The notes under the pieces: generated by a model
The model's database searches: none
Seen by the model: only the letters and a program-made list of their open reading frames with translations
What the model was told of the DNA's origin: nothing
Made by a program: the position numbers and the translations under genes
Origin: Acestrorhynchus altus
Lineage: Eukaryota > Chordata > Actinopteri > Characiformes > Acestrorhynchidae
Assembly (NCBI GenBank): GCA_034509495.1
Contig: CM067525.1
Coordinates: 4,804,945-4,868,944 of the forward strand
DNA: 64,000 bases
Direction: 5' to 3'
In this document: positions 34,601 to 47,300 of the stretch, in pieces
Layout: every line of letters starts with the position of its first letter
How positions within the stretch are numbered: the stretch's first letter is position 1

Positions 34601-35790
34601 CCTCGCGTTCCGTGAGGAAGGGTCAACAGAGCTCGAGCGCATCAAAACTTAAAATAAACATTTTAATAAAATAATAAAATAAAAAGAATTCGTTTTAATT
34701 AGTTTAAAATAAAAAAACGAAATGGTATATAAATATGAACCGAGTTTGTTGCACAAATACGTTTATAGTACATTTATAAAACAATTTTTCTGTGATTGGC
34801 TTATAAGGACTAGAAAGACTTTATTTCTCAGAAATCCTGTTGAAAATTGATCATCCAGAGTGTTTCTGAGCTGAAAATGCAAGTTATTCACAATATGTTT
34901 TTCAAAAAAAGCTGTGAATATCAGTATTGTTGCTTCTTGGGACTTTTATTATGAAATTTGAACACTGTGAACAAACTCCCTTTCTCATTTTCCTCTTTAA
35001 CCCAAAATCTCGGTCAGTTACGTCATTAGCCCCGCCCCCGCTCTGATGAGTCTGTCTGTATGCAGGTAGAGCATGTACATGTGGTTGGAGCAGTAAACAT
35101 GCAGTGGAAGCTGCTTTGGCATTTAAACTGGGATTTAGTTTAGCTGGAATGAGTGATTGGACTACTCATCTGATTATTCATCGCACAATGGTGAGACCAT
35201 GGTTAGATAGGATTGCAGTTGTTATGATGTATATCATGTCTCTAGATAATAAATTTATAACAGATAGAGAAAAGAAAAAACGAATAAATGGGACTTTTCT
35301 GAAAGGGTGGCTGTTTTCAGATGGTCTAAGCTGGTCTTTGATGGTCAAGGTGGACGAAAGCTGGTCATCCAGAAAAAATGGATGCCATGAGAAAAGCCCT
35401 TTAATTTATACTTAAAAACAGGACATTTATTTTGCCTTCTCATAAGCTGGAATAGAAAGTTTGTCCACATATTGCTGAGAGAAAAAAGTCTTTAACCTTC
35501 AAGTGTTCACGTGTTGTTGCTAAGTAACAGCAATTCAACCAGTATACAGTTCAAACTGTCTACATCAGTGATTTAATTAAATCAGAAACAAACGAATCAG
35601 TCTACTGTTGGAGCTGCAGCCACATTGTCAGTCACCATGATGTATTACACAGCACACCCCCACCTTCCCTTAGAAAATCCAAGTTTCCCACTAAAAAATC
35701 ACTAATAAATACAACATTGGGGTGGCGTTTATTTACAGGGTACAAATTTCACCACAGTCCCCGTTCAGTGATGGAAGCCCTGGTGTGAAT
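34600..35790. other. Intergenic, mostly AT-rich
   Basis: No gene. TTACGTCAT (CRE-like) at about 35018 next to GCCCCGCCCCCGC at 35030-35042 is the only promoter-like cluster. 35300-35365 shares TTCAGATGG...AGCTGGTCTTTGATGGTCAA with 22815-22857. Confidence 0.5.
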
Positions 35791-36140
35791 TTGACCTTTT
35801 CTGTCTAGAGATGCCACTCAGGCACTTGTTCAATCTCTTGTCATTTCAAGACTTGACTACTGCAACTCCCTTCCGGCTGGCCTTCTTATGCAGACCATCA
35901 GGCCCTTAAACTGATCCAAAATGTGGTGGCACGACTCGTCTTTAATCTTCCCAAGTCCAGCAATGTAGCTTTTCTTCTGCATTTCCTTCACTCCTAGCTA
36001 AACATTAGATTCAGAACCCTGATGCTGGCCTACAAACCCAAAAATTGACCAGCCCTACCATACATGATGGTAATGGTCAAAACATGGTCTGTACCAAAAG
36101 TAGGGAGGAGGTGCTAAGATGCCACTGGCGTTGCCCTTTA
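35770..36140 (+). mobile_element. L2-like non-LTR retrotransposon fragment (3' part of RT ORF)
   Basis: Translation shows SRLDYCNSLPAGL, then IQNVVARLVFNLPK and, further on, RTLMLAYKPKN, the conserved C-terminal order of L2-type ORF2 in fish. Stops and frame changes make it dead. Much of the element is absent. Confidence 0.75.
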
Positions 36141-36840
36141 AGGCAGAGTTGAGGGGGTTCCAGTTCTCCCTGACCCAGACAGAAAACCAGCACAACACAC
36201 AGCATGATCATAAAATTTCAAATATAAATGAAGCGAATGAAAAGAAGGTGATTCAAGATTACAGAACAGCCTTCATACTGAATATTTTTGATCGTACATT
36301 ACCCATGAATGACAGAGTGACCCTTCATATTTCATTCCTTTGCTGCACAATAAGTTTTAATAATACAGTCTTCGTGTATATGAACACAATGCGGCCTACA
36401 GAGCTCCACAGTACTGGCTTTGAAGCATCTGTTTTGTGATTTGTAACAGCCACATTCACTTCTTACAGGATACTGAATGCATTGTGTTTACTGTATAAAG
36501 ATATGCACATGCCTGGGGGTGACCAAACAGGTCAGTCAACCTGTGTGTCAGTGTACATTTCAGAATGCTAAACATTCTGGGATGTCCAGCAAGGTCACAG
36601 TGTCACCACTGACCTTATTTATTATAGGATCCAACAATGAGGATGTCTTGAATTCATCTCACTGAAAACATTTGCAGATGGTTTTGTCTTTAAGCAAGAT
36701 ATTCCTCCTAATGTTCTTCAAGGAGTGTGTCCTTTAAACAGTAACACTTTAATCTGGCTGCAGATGTAACCAAATCAAACTCTGTCCAGTCTTTAGAGTA
36801 CACCTTGAGGAACCTTTACATTATTTATTTACGTTATTTA
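36140..36840. other. Intergenic, nothing recognised
   Basis: No coding exon, RNA gene or clear repeat. May include the tail of the L2-like piece. Confidence 0.5.
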
Positions 36841-36844
36841 ATTT

Positions 36845-36985
36845 GAAACGCTGGAGAAACTCTTAAGGTGCATCAAACACCCTTCAATAAAAGGACAAGG
36901 ATTTCTTGAAGGTTCCTTGAAGAACCTTAGAGGTTCCTCTCAAATTGAAAAACCTCCACACATCCCTGAAGGATCTTGTACTTTT
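36845..36985. repeat. GAAGGTTCCTTGAAGAACC dispersed repeat
   Basis: GGTTCCTTGAAGAACCTTAG and TTTACAGTGTA end resemble a common short fish repeat; inverted GGTTC/GAACC words. Confidence 0.5.
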
Positions 36986-37110
36986 TACAGTGTAGGATGA
37001 ATTTGATGGCAGCTGGTTTATACACTTCATTCTCTCATCACTCAGGTTGTAAGGGGTCAGCTGGCTGACACCAGGGTGATGACACATGGGGCATGTTGCT
37101 GGGGGACACT

Positions 37111-37112
<2 letters not shown>

Positions 37113-37206
<94 letters not shown>
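37113..37206 (+). repeat. (CT)n(CA)n microsatellite
   Basis: About 18 CT then 28 CA units. Confidence 0.95.
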
Positions 37207-37208
<2 letters not shown>

Positions 37209-37404
37209 ACACTTTCATTTATCTTTTGGGAGTCAGTCTCTTGGGATCCAGTTAGAAACACAGCCAAACTGCATCTCACAAACATGCAGGTCATTCTTAT
37301 CTTATCTATTTGTATCTTATGAAGATACTATACAATACTATAGTATATTATTTATGCATGTTTATGTATATGTGAAACAGTAATATACAACACCATACTA
37401 TATA

Positions 37405-37412
37405 TATAACTA

Positions 37413-37493
<81 letters not shown>

Positions 37494-37540
37494 TACTATA
37501 TATTACTATATATATTACTATATATATTACTATATATCAC
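37405..37540. repeat. (TA)n tract with TATTACTATATA units
   Basis: Long TA run then four TATATATTACTA units. Confidence 0.95.
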
Positions 37541-37639
37541 TGCAGGTGGCTGTCTTCTGTTTCTACTTCTTAAATGGGTCATTAAAAAAACCCTGAAAAA
37601 CTGAGAAGTTGCTGAATGAGAGTGTGAGTGTGTATATAC

Positions 37640-37990
37640 CCTCAAACAAATTGTTGCACCCTGAAGGAACCAACTGGTTGCAATGTACTGTTGCAGGGGT
37701 GTTGTGCAAGACTGACATGGAGTCACTCAATGGCAGTGAAAAGACCCACTTTTCTCTTGGTAGAGATGACCAGTGAATTCATGAGTGGAGGAACTGTAGT
37801 CAACGACATGTCCAGAAGGTCTGGTGTCATGGTGTGGTGCAATTTTGTATGATGCTGGATCATCTTTGGTCTTCATTACAGGGACTTTGACAGTCTAACG
37901 TTACGTTAATGGGATCCAGCAACCAGTTATTCTACCTTTTCTGAACACACTCCGGTGCTCTATTCCAGCAGGACGACACACTGGTAAAAT
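37640..37990 (+). pseudogene. Tc1-like transposase relic
   Basis: RRSGVMVWCNF, then QPVILPF and SIPAGRHT in different frames follow the order GVMVWG-, -LPFL, FQQDNARPH of Tc1-like transposases around the second catalytic Asp. Frameshifted. Confidence 0.7.
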
Positions 37991-38139
37991 TTGTGAAGAT
38001 CAGTTGTATTGAGCAAACAGACAGACAGACAAACAGCTAGACAGACAGATAGACAGAATATTGTTCATTGATCACGTTAGTATTTCCCCTCATTAATACC
38101 GTTGATCTAATATTTAAAGTCCAGTTAAGAGTAAAAACA

Positions 38140-38700
38140 CAGTCAGGGATAAGCCCCGCCCATGCGCCGACCAATCGGAGCGCGGACGGGGCGGGGCTTT
38201 AGCGCTCGGATTGTGTGGCCTCACCGACCAATCGGAGCGCGCGGGGGGCGTGGCCTCGGCCCCCGAACGTCAGCAGCGACCCGTACCTGCGCCACACCTG
38301 AGCGTTGTGCGCATGCGCGGCTCGGCTCGGCCGCTCCACTGACATGGCGGAGAGAACGGCGGGTCGGTGACGCTTTCCGGACTCTTCTCTGCGGCTCGGC
38401 TCAGACTTTCCTGTCTGCCAGAGTCGCTGCCCGCGTTCGGCGCGTCCGGCGGGGAGTGTGTGCGGAGCGGCTGGTGCGGAGCTGCCGCTGCCGCTCCCGT
38501 CGGAGAAGCGAGCCGAAACGGCCCGCGCGGGACCGGTACCGGCACCGGCACCGAAGTTCGGGAGTCGTTAGCATCGCGGCTAAAGTTGCGCGCGCGCCAG
38601 CGTTCGATGCGCGAGCGGCTAAACGCGGGAACCGAATCTGAGCCGAACAGGTGTCTCACCGGGCGGGGACAGAGGCGGGGACACCTGCCCCATCGCTGTC
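38140..38700 (+). promoter_or_regulatory. lrba: lrba CpG-rich promoter and 5' UTR
   Basis: An abrupt GC-rich, CpG-dense block stands out from AT-rich flanks. It contains a duplicated CCAAT motif (GACCAATCGGAGCGCG at 38169-38184 and 38226-38241), GC boxes (GGGGCGGGGC) beside the first copy, and a perfect palindromic NRF1-type site TGCGCATGCGC at 38308-38318. There is no TATA box. Transcription probably starts between the NRF1 site and 38344, but the exact start cannot be read. Confidence 0.75.
38344..38370 (+). CDS. Upstream ORF in lrba 5' UTR (8 codons)
   Basis: ATGGCGGAG... encodes MAERTAGR and stops at TGA. The ATG has G at -3 and G at +4, a good initiation context, and lies 26 bases after the NRF1-type site. 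If it is in the transcript it could reduce lrba translation. It is not in frame with the main start. Confidence 0.4.
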   Translation: MAERTAGR

Positions 38701-38841
38701 ATGGCGACCGGAGACGGTAGCGCGCGGCTCGGTCCCGCCGCGCCCGTCCGGGGCATCCGCACGAAGTTCGCCGTACTGCTCGGCCTCGTGCAGGCGGGGG
38801 ACGTGTCCAGGCGGGACATCGTGGAGACCGTCTTCAACCTG
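38701..38841 (+). CDS. lrba: lrba coding exon 1
   Basis: The ATG at 38701 has G at -3 and G at +4. It encodes 47 residues ending RRDIVETVFNL before gtaagt, phase 0. The variable N-terminus (MATGDGSARLGPAAP) is much shorter than the glycine-rich human one. The conserved part begins at VRGIRTKFAVL. Confidence 0.9.
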
Positions 38842-41800
38842 GTAAGTTAAGCGGCTTAACCGGGACGGACGGGGACACTGTCCTCTGAATGACTGTCCTT
38901 ATGTCCGCTCTCAGTGGACACTTTATTGGAAACACCCCTTACACTTCCTCTCACTGGCCAGTTTATTGGAAACACCCTCTTATACTTCCTCTCACTGGCC
39001 AGTTTATTGGAAACACCCTCTTATACTTCTCACTGGACACTTTATTAGAAACAACCCCTTATACTTTCTCTCACTGGACACTTTATTGGAAACACTGGCC
39101 TCCTGCTCCACTCACTGGCCACTTTATTGGAAACACCCCCTTATACTTCCTCTCACTGGCCACTTTATTAGAAACACCCACTTATACTTCCTTTCACTGG
39201 CCACTTTATTAGAAACACCCCCTTATACTTTCTCTCACTGGTCACTTTATTAGAAACACTGACCTTCTGCTCCACTCACTGGCCACTTTATTGGAAACAC
39301 CACCTTCTGCTAACTCACTGGCCACTTTATTAGAAACACCCCCTTCTTCCTCTCATTGGCCACTTTATTGGAAACAAGCCCTTATACTTCCTCTCACTGG
39401 CCACTTTATTGGAAACACCCCCCTTCTGCTTCCACTCACTGGCCACTTTATTGGAGACACTGACCTTTTGCTTCCAATTACTGGCCAATTTATTGGAAAC
39501 ACTGACCTTCTGCTTCCAATTACTGGCCACTTTATTGGAAACACCCCCTACTGCTTCTACTCACTGGCCACTTTATTGGAAACACTGCCCTTCTGCTTCC
39601 ACTCACTGGCCACCTTATTAGAAACACTCTGCTTCCTCTCACTGGCCACTTTATTGGAAACACTGGTCCCACTCACTGACTACTTTATTGGAAACACTCT
39701 GCTTCCACTCACTGGCCACTTTATTGGAAACACTATGCTTTCACTCACTGGCCACTTTATTGGAAACACTCTGCTTCCACTCACTGGCCACTTTATTGGA
39801 AACACTCTACTTCCACTCACTGGCCACTTTATTGGAAACACTCTGCTTCCACTCACTGGCCCTATCAGCTCCTATCATTTAGCTTCATTATATACAGTTG
39901 TACGGTGTACAGTTGCACGCTGTAGTCCAGGTGTTACTGAGCAGTTTCTGTCCCCCTCCCCCGTCATTGCTTGGTGGGGGGGGTCTACTACTCAAATATC
40001 CAGCCAAGTGTGACTCCAGAGCACTGATGAAGGGTAAACACAAACATACATCAGCAGATTGGCTTGAGACCAGCAAGGTGGAGCTAGAAGAGCAGAGCTT
40101 CTGATGAAGTGGGCAGTGAAGGCACATCTCCACCACTATGTTCTCATTTCTGCCCCTGAACGAGGAAGTGTGTTTCACTATGCATCCCAAGGTGCTTAAA
40201 GTGTGTGATTTTCAGCTTCACATTCTCTTATGTTGTCTTTGAAATCTGTGAACTTACAGTTGCAACTTGAGGAAACCACATTTTTTTTAATCGTAAACCA
40301 CACTTGTTTAACAGATCTCACACCGTGAGTTAATGGGACCAGTTGAGTTACAGCTTGTGTCACTGTGTACCTTTTATTTTTGTAGAGTACGGTGGTGTAA
40401 GTGGCAGGTTTTCAACCCTGGTTATAGAATCACCTGTCTCTTTACTTTCGCTTGTGCTGCCTTGCTCATGCCTTCACTTTTCATCCAGGCTTGTTAATGA
40501 GCTGACGAGGTGGTTAAGGTGTGTTGATGGCAGGGAAACCCTCGACGTGCAGGACAGGGGCTTTCTTGTTAGTCAAGTTGTTTAGTGTCCATGCTGGATT
40601 TGCAGGTTACTCGAGTATGTGCTTGTGCAAGCTGGATTTTACATTTTATACCAGGGTTTGTTTAAGTGTGATTTGAGTTTATATGTTGGTCAGTTGGGTT
40701 TTACAGCGTATATCAGAGAGCATATTACCCCGAGTCGGATTTTACAGCTGGCAATAGGATATAAGTTGGCTTAAATTGGATATAACAGTTTTTACTAGAG
40801 CATTTACAATATATTACAATATATTTACAATATATATGGGTGACAAATGGATTTAGTCTTCATATCACAATAGTTTTAAATGGATTGTACAGTTTACACT
40901 GGTGTATATTGTTGGGGTTAAGTTGGATTGTACATCTTACACTGGTGTATATTGTTGGCGTTAGTTGGCTTGTACAGTTTACACTGGTGTATATTGTTGG
41001 GGTTAAGTTGGATTGTACAGTTTACACTGGTGTATATTGTTGGCGTTAGTTGGATTGTACAGCTTACACTGGTGTATGTTGTTGGCGTTAGTTGGATTGT
41101 ACAGCTTACACTGGTGTATATTGTTGGCATTAGTTGGATTGTACATCTTACACTGGTGTCTATTGTTGGCGTTAGTTGTATTTTACATCTTACACTGGTG
41201 TATATTGTTGAGGTTAAGTTGGATTATACAGTTTACACTTGTGTATATTGTTGGGGTTAAGTTGGATTATACAGTTTACACTGGTGTATATTGTTGGGGT
41301 TAAGTTGGATTGTACAGCTTACACTGGTGTATATTGTTGGGGTTAAGTTGGATTGTACAGCTTAAACTGGTGTATATTGTTGGGGTTAAGTTGGGTTGTA
41401 AGCTTACACTGGTGTATATTGTTGTTGAGTAAGGGAGTAGGTCCTATAAGGTCAGACTGAACCTCAAAAGTAAAAGGGAGAACTGTGTACTTGCACTAAA
41501 CCCCAGCGCTGTGTTTGAGAGCACACTGTAAATTGAAAGTGAATCCTGTGTGATCTTACCGTGTTGTGCTCTTTCGTTTTTGGGACAGCAGTTGCAGTTA
41601 AGGGTGCATTGCTGCACTCTGTGGGTTTACGCGCCTAAAACCTTTTCTTACTACGAGGAAGTCTGTGCATAGCGGGAAATGGTTTATTATTGCTCTTCCT
41701 TTCCTCTCTCACACACAAACAAACATTTAAATAGGTTAAAAACGGTCATGTACCCTTTACGGACAAAAGTATCAAGACAGTGTCTCATTCACTGTTCCTT

Positions 41801-44282
41801 CTGCAGTCAACGGTATTAAAGAGTTTATCTTACTTTTTCTGAAGTAACTGTCTCTGTTCTTTAATACAGCCTTCGTAAAGTCAGGATTTTGGATGATCCA
41901 CCTCATTCCCAATTATCCCAAATGAATGGGTGGATCTCAATAATTCCAGAGAACACCGTTCCACTGCTCCACAGCTCAATGCTGGATGGTTTTATACTGC
42001 TCTAGCCAACACCTGGCAATAGGCATGGTGCCAATAGGTTCATGTTAATTTGCTCCAGAGTGCCCTGTTCTATTGGCATTACTTCTTTACAGTGACTAGA
42101 CAAGCTGTGTGCATTTGCACATCTGTGTCAGCAAAGGGTCCAACTTGCAGTGTCCATAAACATTTGTTTATTTTGTATCCAATTGAAGTAGCTTGATTCG
42201 TGCAATGCGTAGCTGTATTTAGGAAAAATGGCCTTAAGTGCTGATAATGTGCTGTTGATAATGGATTTATCATCAAACTTCGTATAAGAAAACGTTTTTA
42301 GAACCTTTTTACAACCGTTTTAAGGTTTAACATTTTAAAAACAACGTATTTTTGCCAGAGAATCTCAGGAATGTGTTCGGTTTACTTCCCATGATGTGAC
42401 GTCAGAGGATAAGGTGCCCAGATGGTATGCTAATGCCGCTCTAGCAGGTTTGGACTAGGGCTGTAGCTGGTAGAGTCAGGTGTGTGTAATCAGCAGTACA
42501 ATTTATTGATTTTTTTTTTTTTTCAAATAATAAATAAACTTGATTTGCAATTTCACTTGTATGTGAACATCTGAGTGGAAGAATAACTCATCACACACAA
42601 TTCAATAGTTTTATCAGAGCATAAGGGGGGAAAAATCTTGATTCACGTTGTCGTAATTAATGCATGTACAGGTTAATGAGCGTTAGTGTTTACAGCACTT
42701 TTAAATAAAGATCTCTGTTCATATAGGGATGAACCCAATATTGACGAAATTATTTGGCCATAGAGGATGAAGTGTAAAGAAGAAATAATAAAAAAACAAG
42801 TGGAATGACTGAATGTGGTGATGCTGAATGAAAACTTGTGAAAAATAATGTTTGGTAATTAGTAGTAAATTAGTAGTAAAATCCGTAGTATAATACAATG
42901 GCTAACAGACGCTTGTTCCGACCAGTATCACCCTGGGTGGGATGTGGGGAAAAAACGCTATCTAGCCACTCCCCCAGAGAGAGCATGGCCAATTTTTGCT
43001 CTCTCAGGCTGTGGCTGCTGATACTAAAGCATTTTGTCTGAGGCTCAAAAATTTAAATCACTTGATTAATAGAAAAATGAACAGATTAATCCATAATATA
43101 GTTTTGTTTTGATTTTAGACGTAATTCTGTTAATATATATTTTTAAAGTTTATACATTTTACTAAAGCATTTATTAAACCAGAACACTTTTATTCTAAAA
43201 CATTAAATATCAAACTTTTGAAACCTATTGCTCAGTTTTTGTCTGGGTTTTGTCCTGTAAATGTACAGAAATGAAGTTCACACTTAAACCTTATCTGTGC
43301 TGTGGAGGTCATTTGGGATGGATTTGGTTTTGGCCGCCCTGTGGTGAGTCTGAACGACATTGAAACGTCTCTCCTGTATGTGAATGAGAGCAATAAGGAA
43401 ATGAATGGCGTGTGGTGTCCATGCACCGGTGCAGCAGAGGCAGGGCTAACCTGCAAAACTGCTTTGTCACTGTGGCAACACAATGGAGGCTTCGAGAGAG
43501 AGTGAGTCAGAGAGAGGGAAAAAGATCATTCTCAGCGATCACACATCAAACAGTATTTTCCAAACAGAACCAATGTTTTGAGTCCCTAATCACCACCTCG
43601 TTTGTTGGCCACCTCCCTCTCACTGCGTTTGTCCTTTTGACTGTGTCCAAAACTGTCTGCCTTGATGTCTTGCTGCCTATGCTGTGACTTAGAAGTCAGT
43701 CCTGTTAGTATTCACCCTAATGAGAGACTGTAGCTCCTCCTCCTCAGTGTATATCACAATACCTACATTTAGAGTTATTAATAATGTAGAGACTGTAGCC
43801 CTCCTCCTCAGTGTATATCACAATACCTACATTTAGAGTTATTAATATTCACCTAATGAGAGACTGTAGCTGCTCCGTTCTAAAGTTTCTGTCTGGAAGT
43901 TAACGTGGTTTATCAGGCATATTAATCAAGCTATGCAAACAGGAGGTCGGGAGAAATTAGCAACTCAAGTATGTGCACATCATGAATGGAAGCATTACTA
44001 GCTGTGACAGAACTGTAACAACATTGATTAACTACTGTATTAAATAGTTTAATTGTAGCCTAATTTGCTCTGGAGAGGGTATCATTGTCTTGTGCTCTGT
44101 CCAGCGCTCCTCACTGATGATTGTCTGTCTCAAATTGGAATAAACCCCATCACTGAGTATACATTCAGCCGCGATTAGCTTTCAGAGTTTTTACCATTTT
44201 AATTGTTGTAGCTCATTTATGCTATGAACCTCGTCTGTTCGGTTCGTCTGTCTGTCTGTCTGTCTGTCTGTTCGTCTGTCTG

Positions 44283-44361
<79 letters not shown>

Positions 44362-47300
44362 CCCTATTTTTCCCCCTCGATGACTTGCTAATCTGATTTA
44401 TTATAGTGGCCTGACCTTCTCTCTGCAAGTGGGCAATTTACAGTGTTTGACCGATGAGTCACACACTCTTGCTCGTGTTCAATGGCAGAATAATTTTTAC
44501 TGACTAAAAATGCAAAGTGCTCTTTGCAAAGCCCAAATGCACAACCATCTATTATCATTATTTTTATTATTATTAAATAAGTGGTTGTGTGCTTTCTTGG
44601 CACTAAATGGTTCAGGTTGGTTGTACCACAACAAGCCCAACTGTATTCCGTCCTTGTAATCCATCATCATCTGATTGAGCATAATAGCATGATAGATGCT
44701 GCTTTAGTGGCTGAAGTTTGATAATGTCGCTCTATAACAGGCTCCGTTCACACCTGGCTTTAATATACAGTATGTGAGCCGATCATAAGTGAGCTGGGTT
44801 ACTCACTGATAATTCGTCACAGTGATTAGGAGACGGGGTAAGTCCTGGAGTTATGTCTGTAGGGTTCTCTGATCCTGAGTTATGATCGGGGTTCTGAGAG
44901 TTAAGGTGATTTAGGAAGAGCACCTATGTTTAGCCTAAAGCAACAAAGCTCTGAAAACAAAGCCTCTGACCTTTGGCAGTGATGGTGGAAACCATGGCAA
45001 CAGGTGTCTTTTTGCTCGTGACCTGTGGTAAATGATCCTCCTAGCTGAGGAAGAGGCTTGTTTTTCTGTGCTTCAGACATTGAATTATGAGTGTAAATCA
45101 CATATTACATCACTTGGCAAATGACTGTTTGACCCTTACTTAACCCCTTACACTCTAGGCTTAGTGGTCAGCAAATAGTAGGGTTCTTTGATTGCTTGGT
45201 TGAAATTGAGGTTTAATAGAGTGCAGTTTTCTGAGCGCAGGAGCTGCAGCTGTAATTATAGCCTGCGTGATTATCAGTGATATCTGAAGTGGAATAATTG
45301 CTGATGGTTTAATTACACAAAGCTGAACTGTCTGTAAATGAGTTCTGACCAAACACCCATGCTCGGTTTACACACCAACACAACCACTAACTGCCCATCT
45401 GGTGCCCTGCATTCAGTGTTAAAAGCCTCAAGCCAGAAAAAGTGGACATGGCAAGAAAAACAAGACTTTGTGTTGTGATGTCAGCACTCGAAGCAGTCAG
45501 GTGTTTACGTCAACTGTGCGAGAAAACAGTCTTTCTAGCAGTGGTTTTAAAAGACGACGGTAAAACACAGTCCACATTATTTTGATCACCTCCTTCTTTC
45601 TACACTTCAGTAAACTCTTCTGAGCATCCTGGGGCAATTTGTAGTCCTGTAAATACACACGGTGGTGGTATGTCAGTGTGCATTGTGCTGGTACGAGTGG
45701 ATCAGACACAGCAGTGCTGAGTGAATGTTTAAACCCCTTTAGTTTCATTGCTGTGCAGAAACTGCAGAAACAGATGAGCTTCTGTCTCTGACTTTACATC
45801 TACAAGGTGGAGACACTCGGTAGGAGTGGACAGTGAGTGGACAGAGTGTTTATATTGTCATTTTCCTGCCCTTTTGGGGTTGTTTGTGAGATACAGTCAG
45901 AATGTAAATGTGAAATAGTGGAGCTTGGCAGACGTGGGTAATGTAGTCTAGACTGTTTGTCTTTAGTTATTAGAACTACAGTGTAAATATAAGCTTTACA
46001 CTGTTTGCAGGTTCTTTATTTTTCTTTATTTGCTTTTAGTGAAACACACACACACACACACACACACACAGCCGTTCCTTTTCTAATGAATATTTTATGA
46101 CCCGGTCCAGTGTTGTATTACCACAGCAGAGAGATAGTGACATTGTCTCGTAACCGACACTGCTAGTTCTCATGCTGAATTTGGGTTTGGGAGACGCTCT
46201 GTGTGAAAACACATCCAATATGACATTTTACTGCTTAACTCACTAAAGCCTGCGATTTACTACCTGAACCGTCGTTTCAAATAAAACTAAAAGAAACCCA
46301 GTTTAGCGTTCATACACATTCGTTCCAAAATGTGAGGTTATCCTCAACCGTCAGTTTTGTGTACCCTTAGGTTAGAAACATACTTGCTGTTTGGCTGTGT
46401 CTTCACGTAGACAGCCAGCTGTGTGAAAGGACGTCTTTCTGAGATTTGGGATCATATGAACGCTTCTCTTTTTCTGCTCGTATTCTCACCTAATATTTGT
46501 AATTGGCAGAGACTGGATCAGTGCAGTTGTAAGGAATATTTCACATAGTTACTCATGAACGTGACTACAGTAGGAGTGTCATTTAGCTTGTCTTCTTTTA
46601 GACAGGGTAAATGGGAGTTACTGGGAATTCCTGCTTTCTGAAATACCCCCATATAGGGTTTTATTCCTGTAATCAGCATTGTCTCCATAATATTGCTGAC
46701 TTGTCACTATAGTACTGGGTACAAAACTAACTTATTTACACTGTGCTGTGTGTGCATTTGCACATCTGCAATTGGTTCAACTTAAGGTAGGTGAATGCAT
46801 TTATTAGAAGGGCACAGTGTATTTTATTATCACAACCGAACAATCTCAATTATTAATTGTTACAGCTATAATCAGTGCAGTAACCACCGGTTTCTGCTGG
46901 CCCTGACGTTCAGCTATGTCTCACAGACTGTCAGGCGCGTATATTTTTATCTGAGGGCATTCTTCCGTTGTTTCGTGGTCCTCTGATGTGAATGTCAGAA
47001 ATAGTGTCCCTTTGATTCCTTTTTTGTTTTAATTTTGTGCAGGTGTGTGATGTGTAAGCTTTGGGTGTGTCTGAGAGGTGGTCTGTCAGAACAGAAGAGA
47101 TGGGCTCCTAAGTAGAGCATCTCTGGTTTCCTTAAATAGCAATGTCGGATACGTCTTCTGTGATACTGTAATACACACACATACATAACACACACCTCTT
47201 CTTCCCCAGGCACACACTCTGGGAACAAAGGTGCCCTCCAATCTGACAGATACACGAAATTCTATCCTCTTAACTGTCAGCTGTGTGCTGGTTTTACCAC

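Noticed and set aside
34501..38700. Bidirectional promoter shared by rps3a and lrba
   Set aside because: The starts are about 4 kb apart with two separate promoter-like blocks and repeats between.
38162..38720. Long arginine-rich open frames in the lrba promoter
   Set aside because: Stop-poor because of high GC; not in frame with lrba and without family resemblance.
39291..40013. 240-residue open frame
   Set aside because: It lies on the CACTTTATTGGAAACAC minisatellite; the repeated LATLLETL text is the repeat read in one frame, without exon signals.
40840..41303. Overlapping 70-110 residue frames with repeated LHWCILL
   Set aside because: They are translations of the 43-bp minisatellite.
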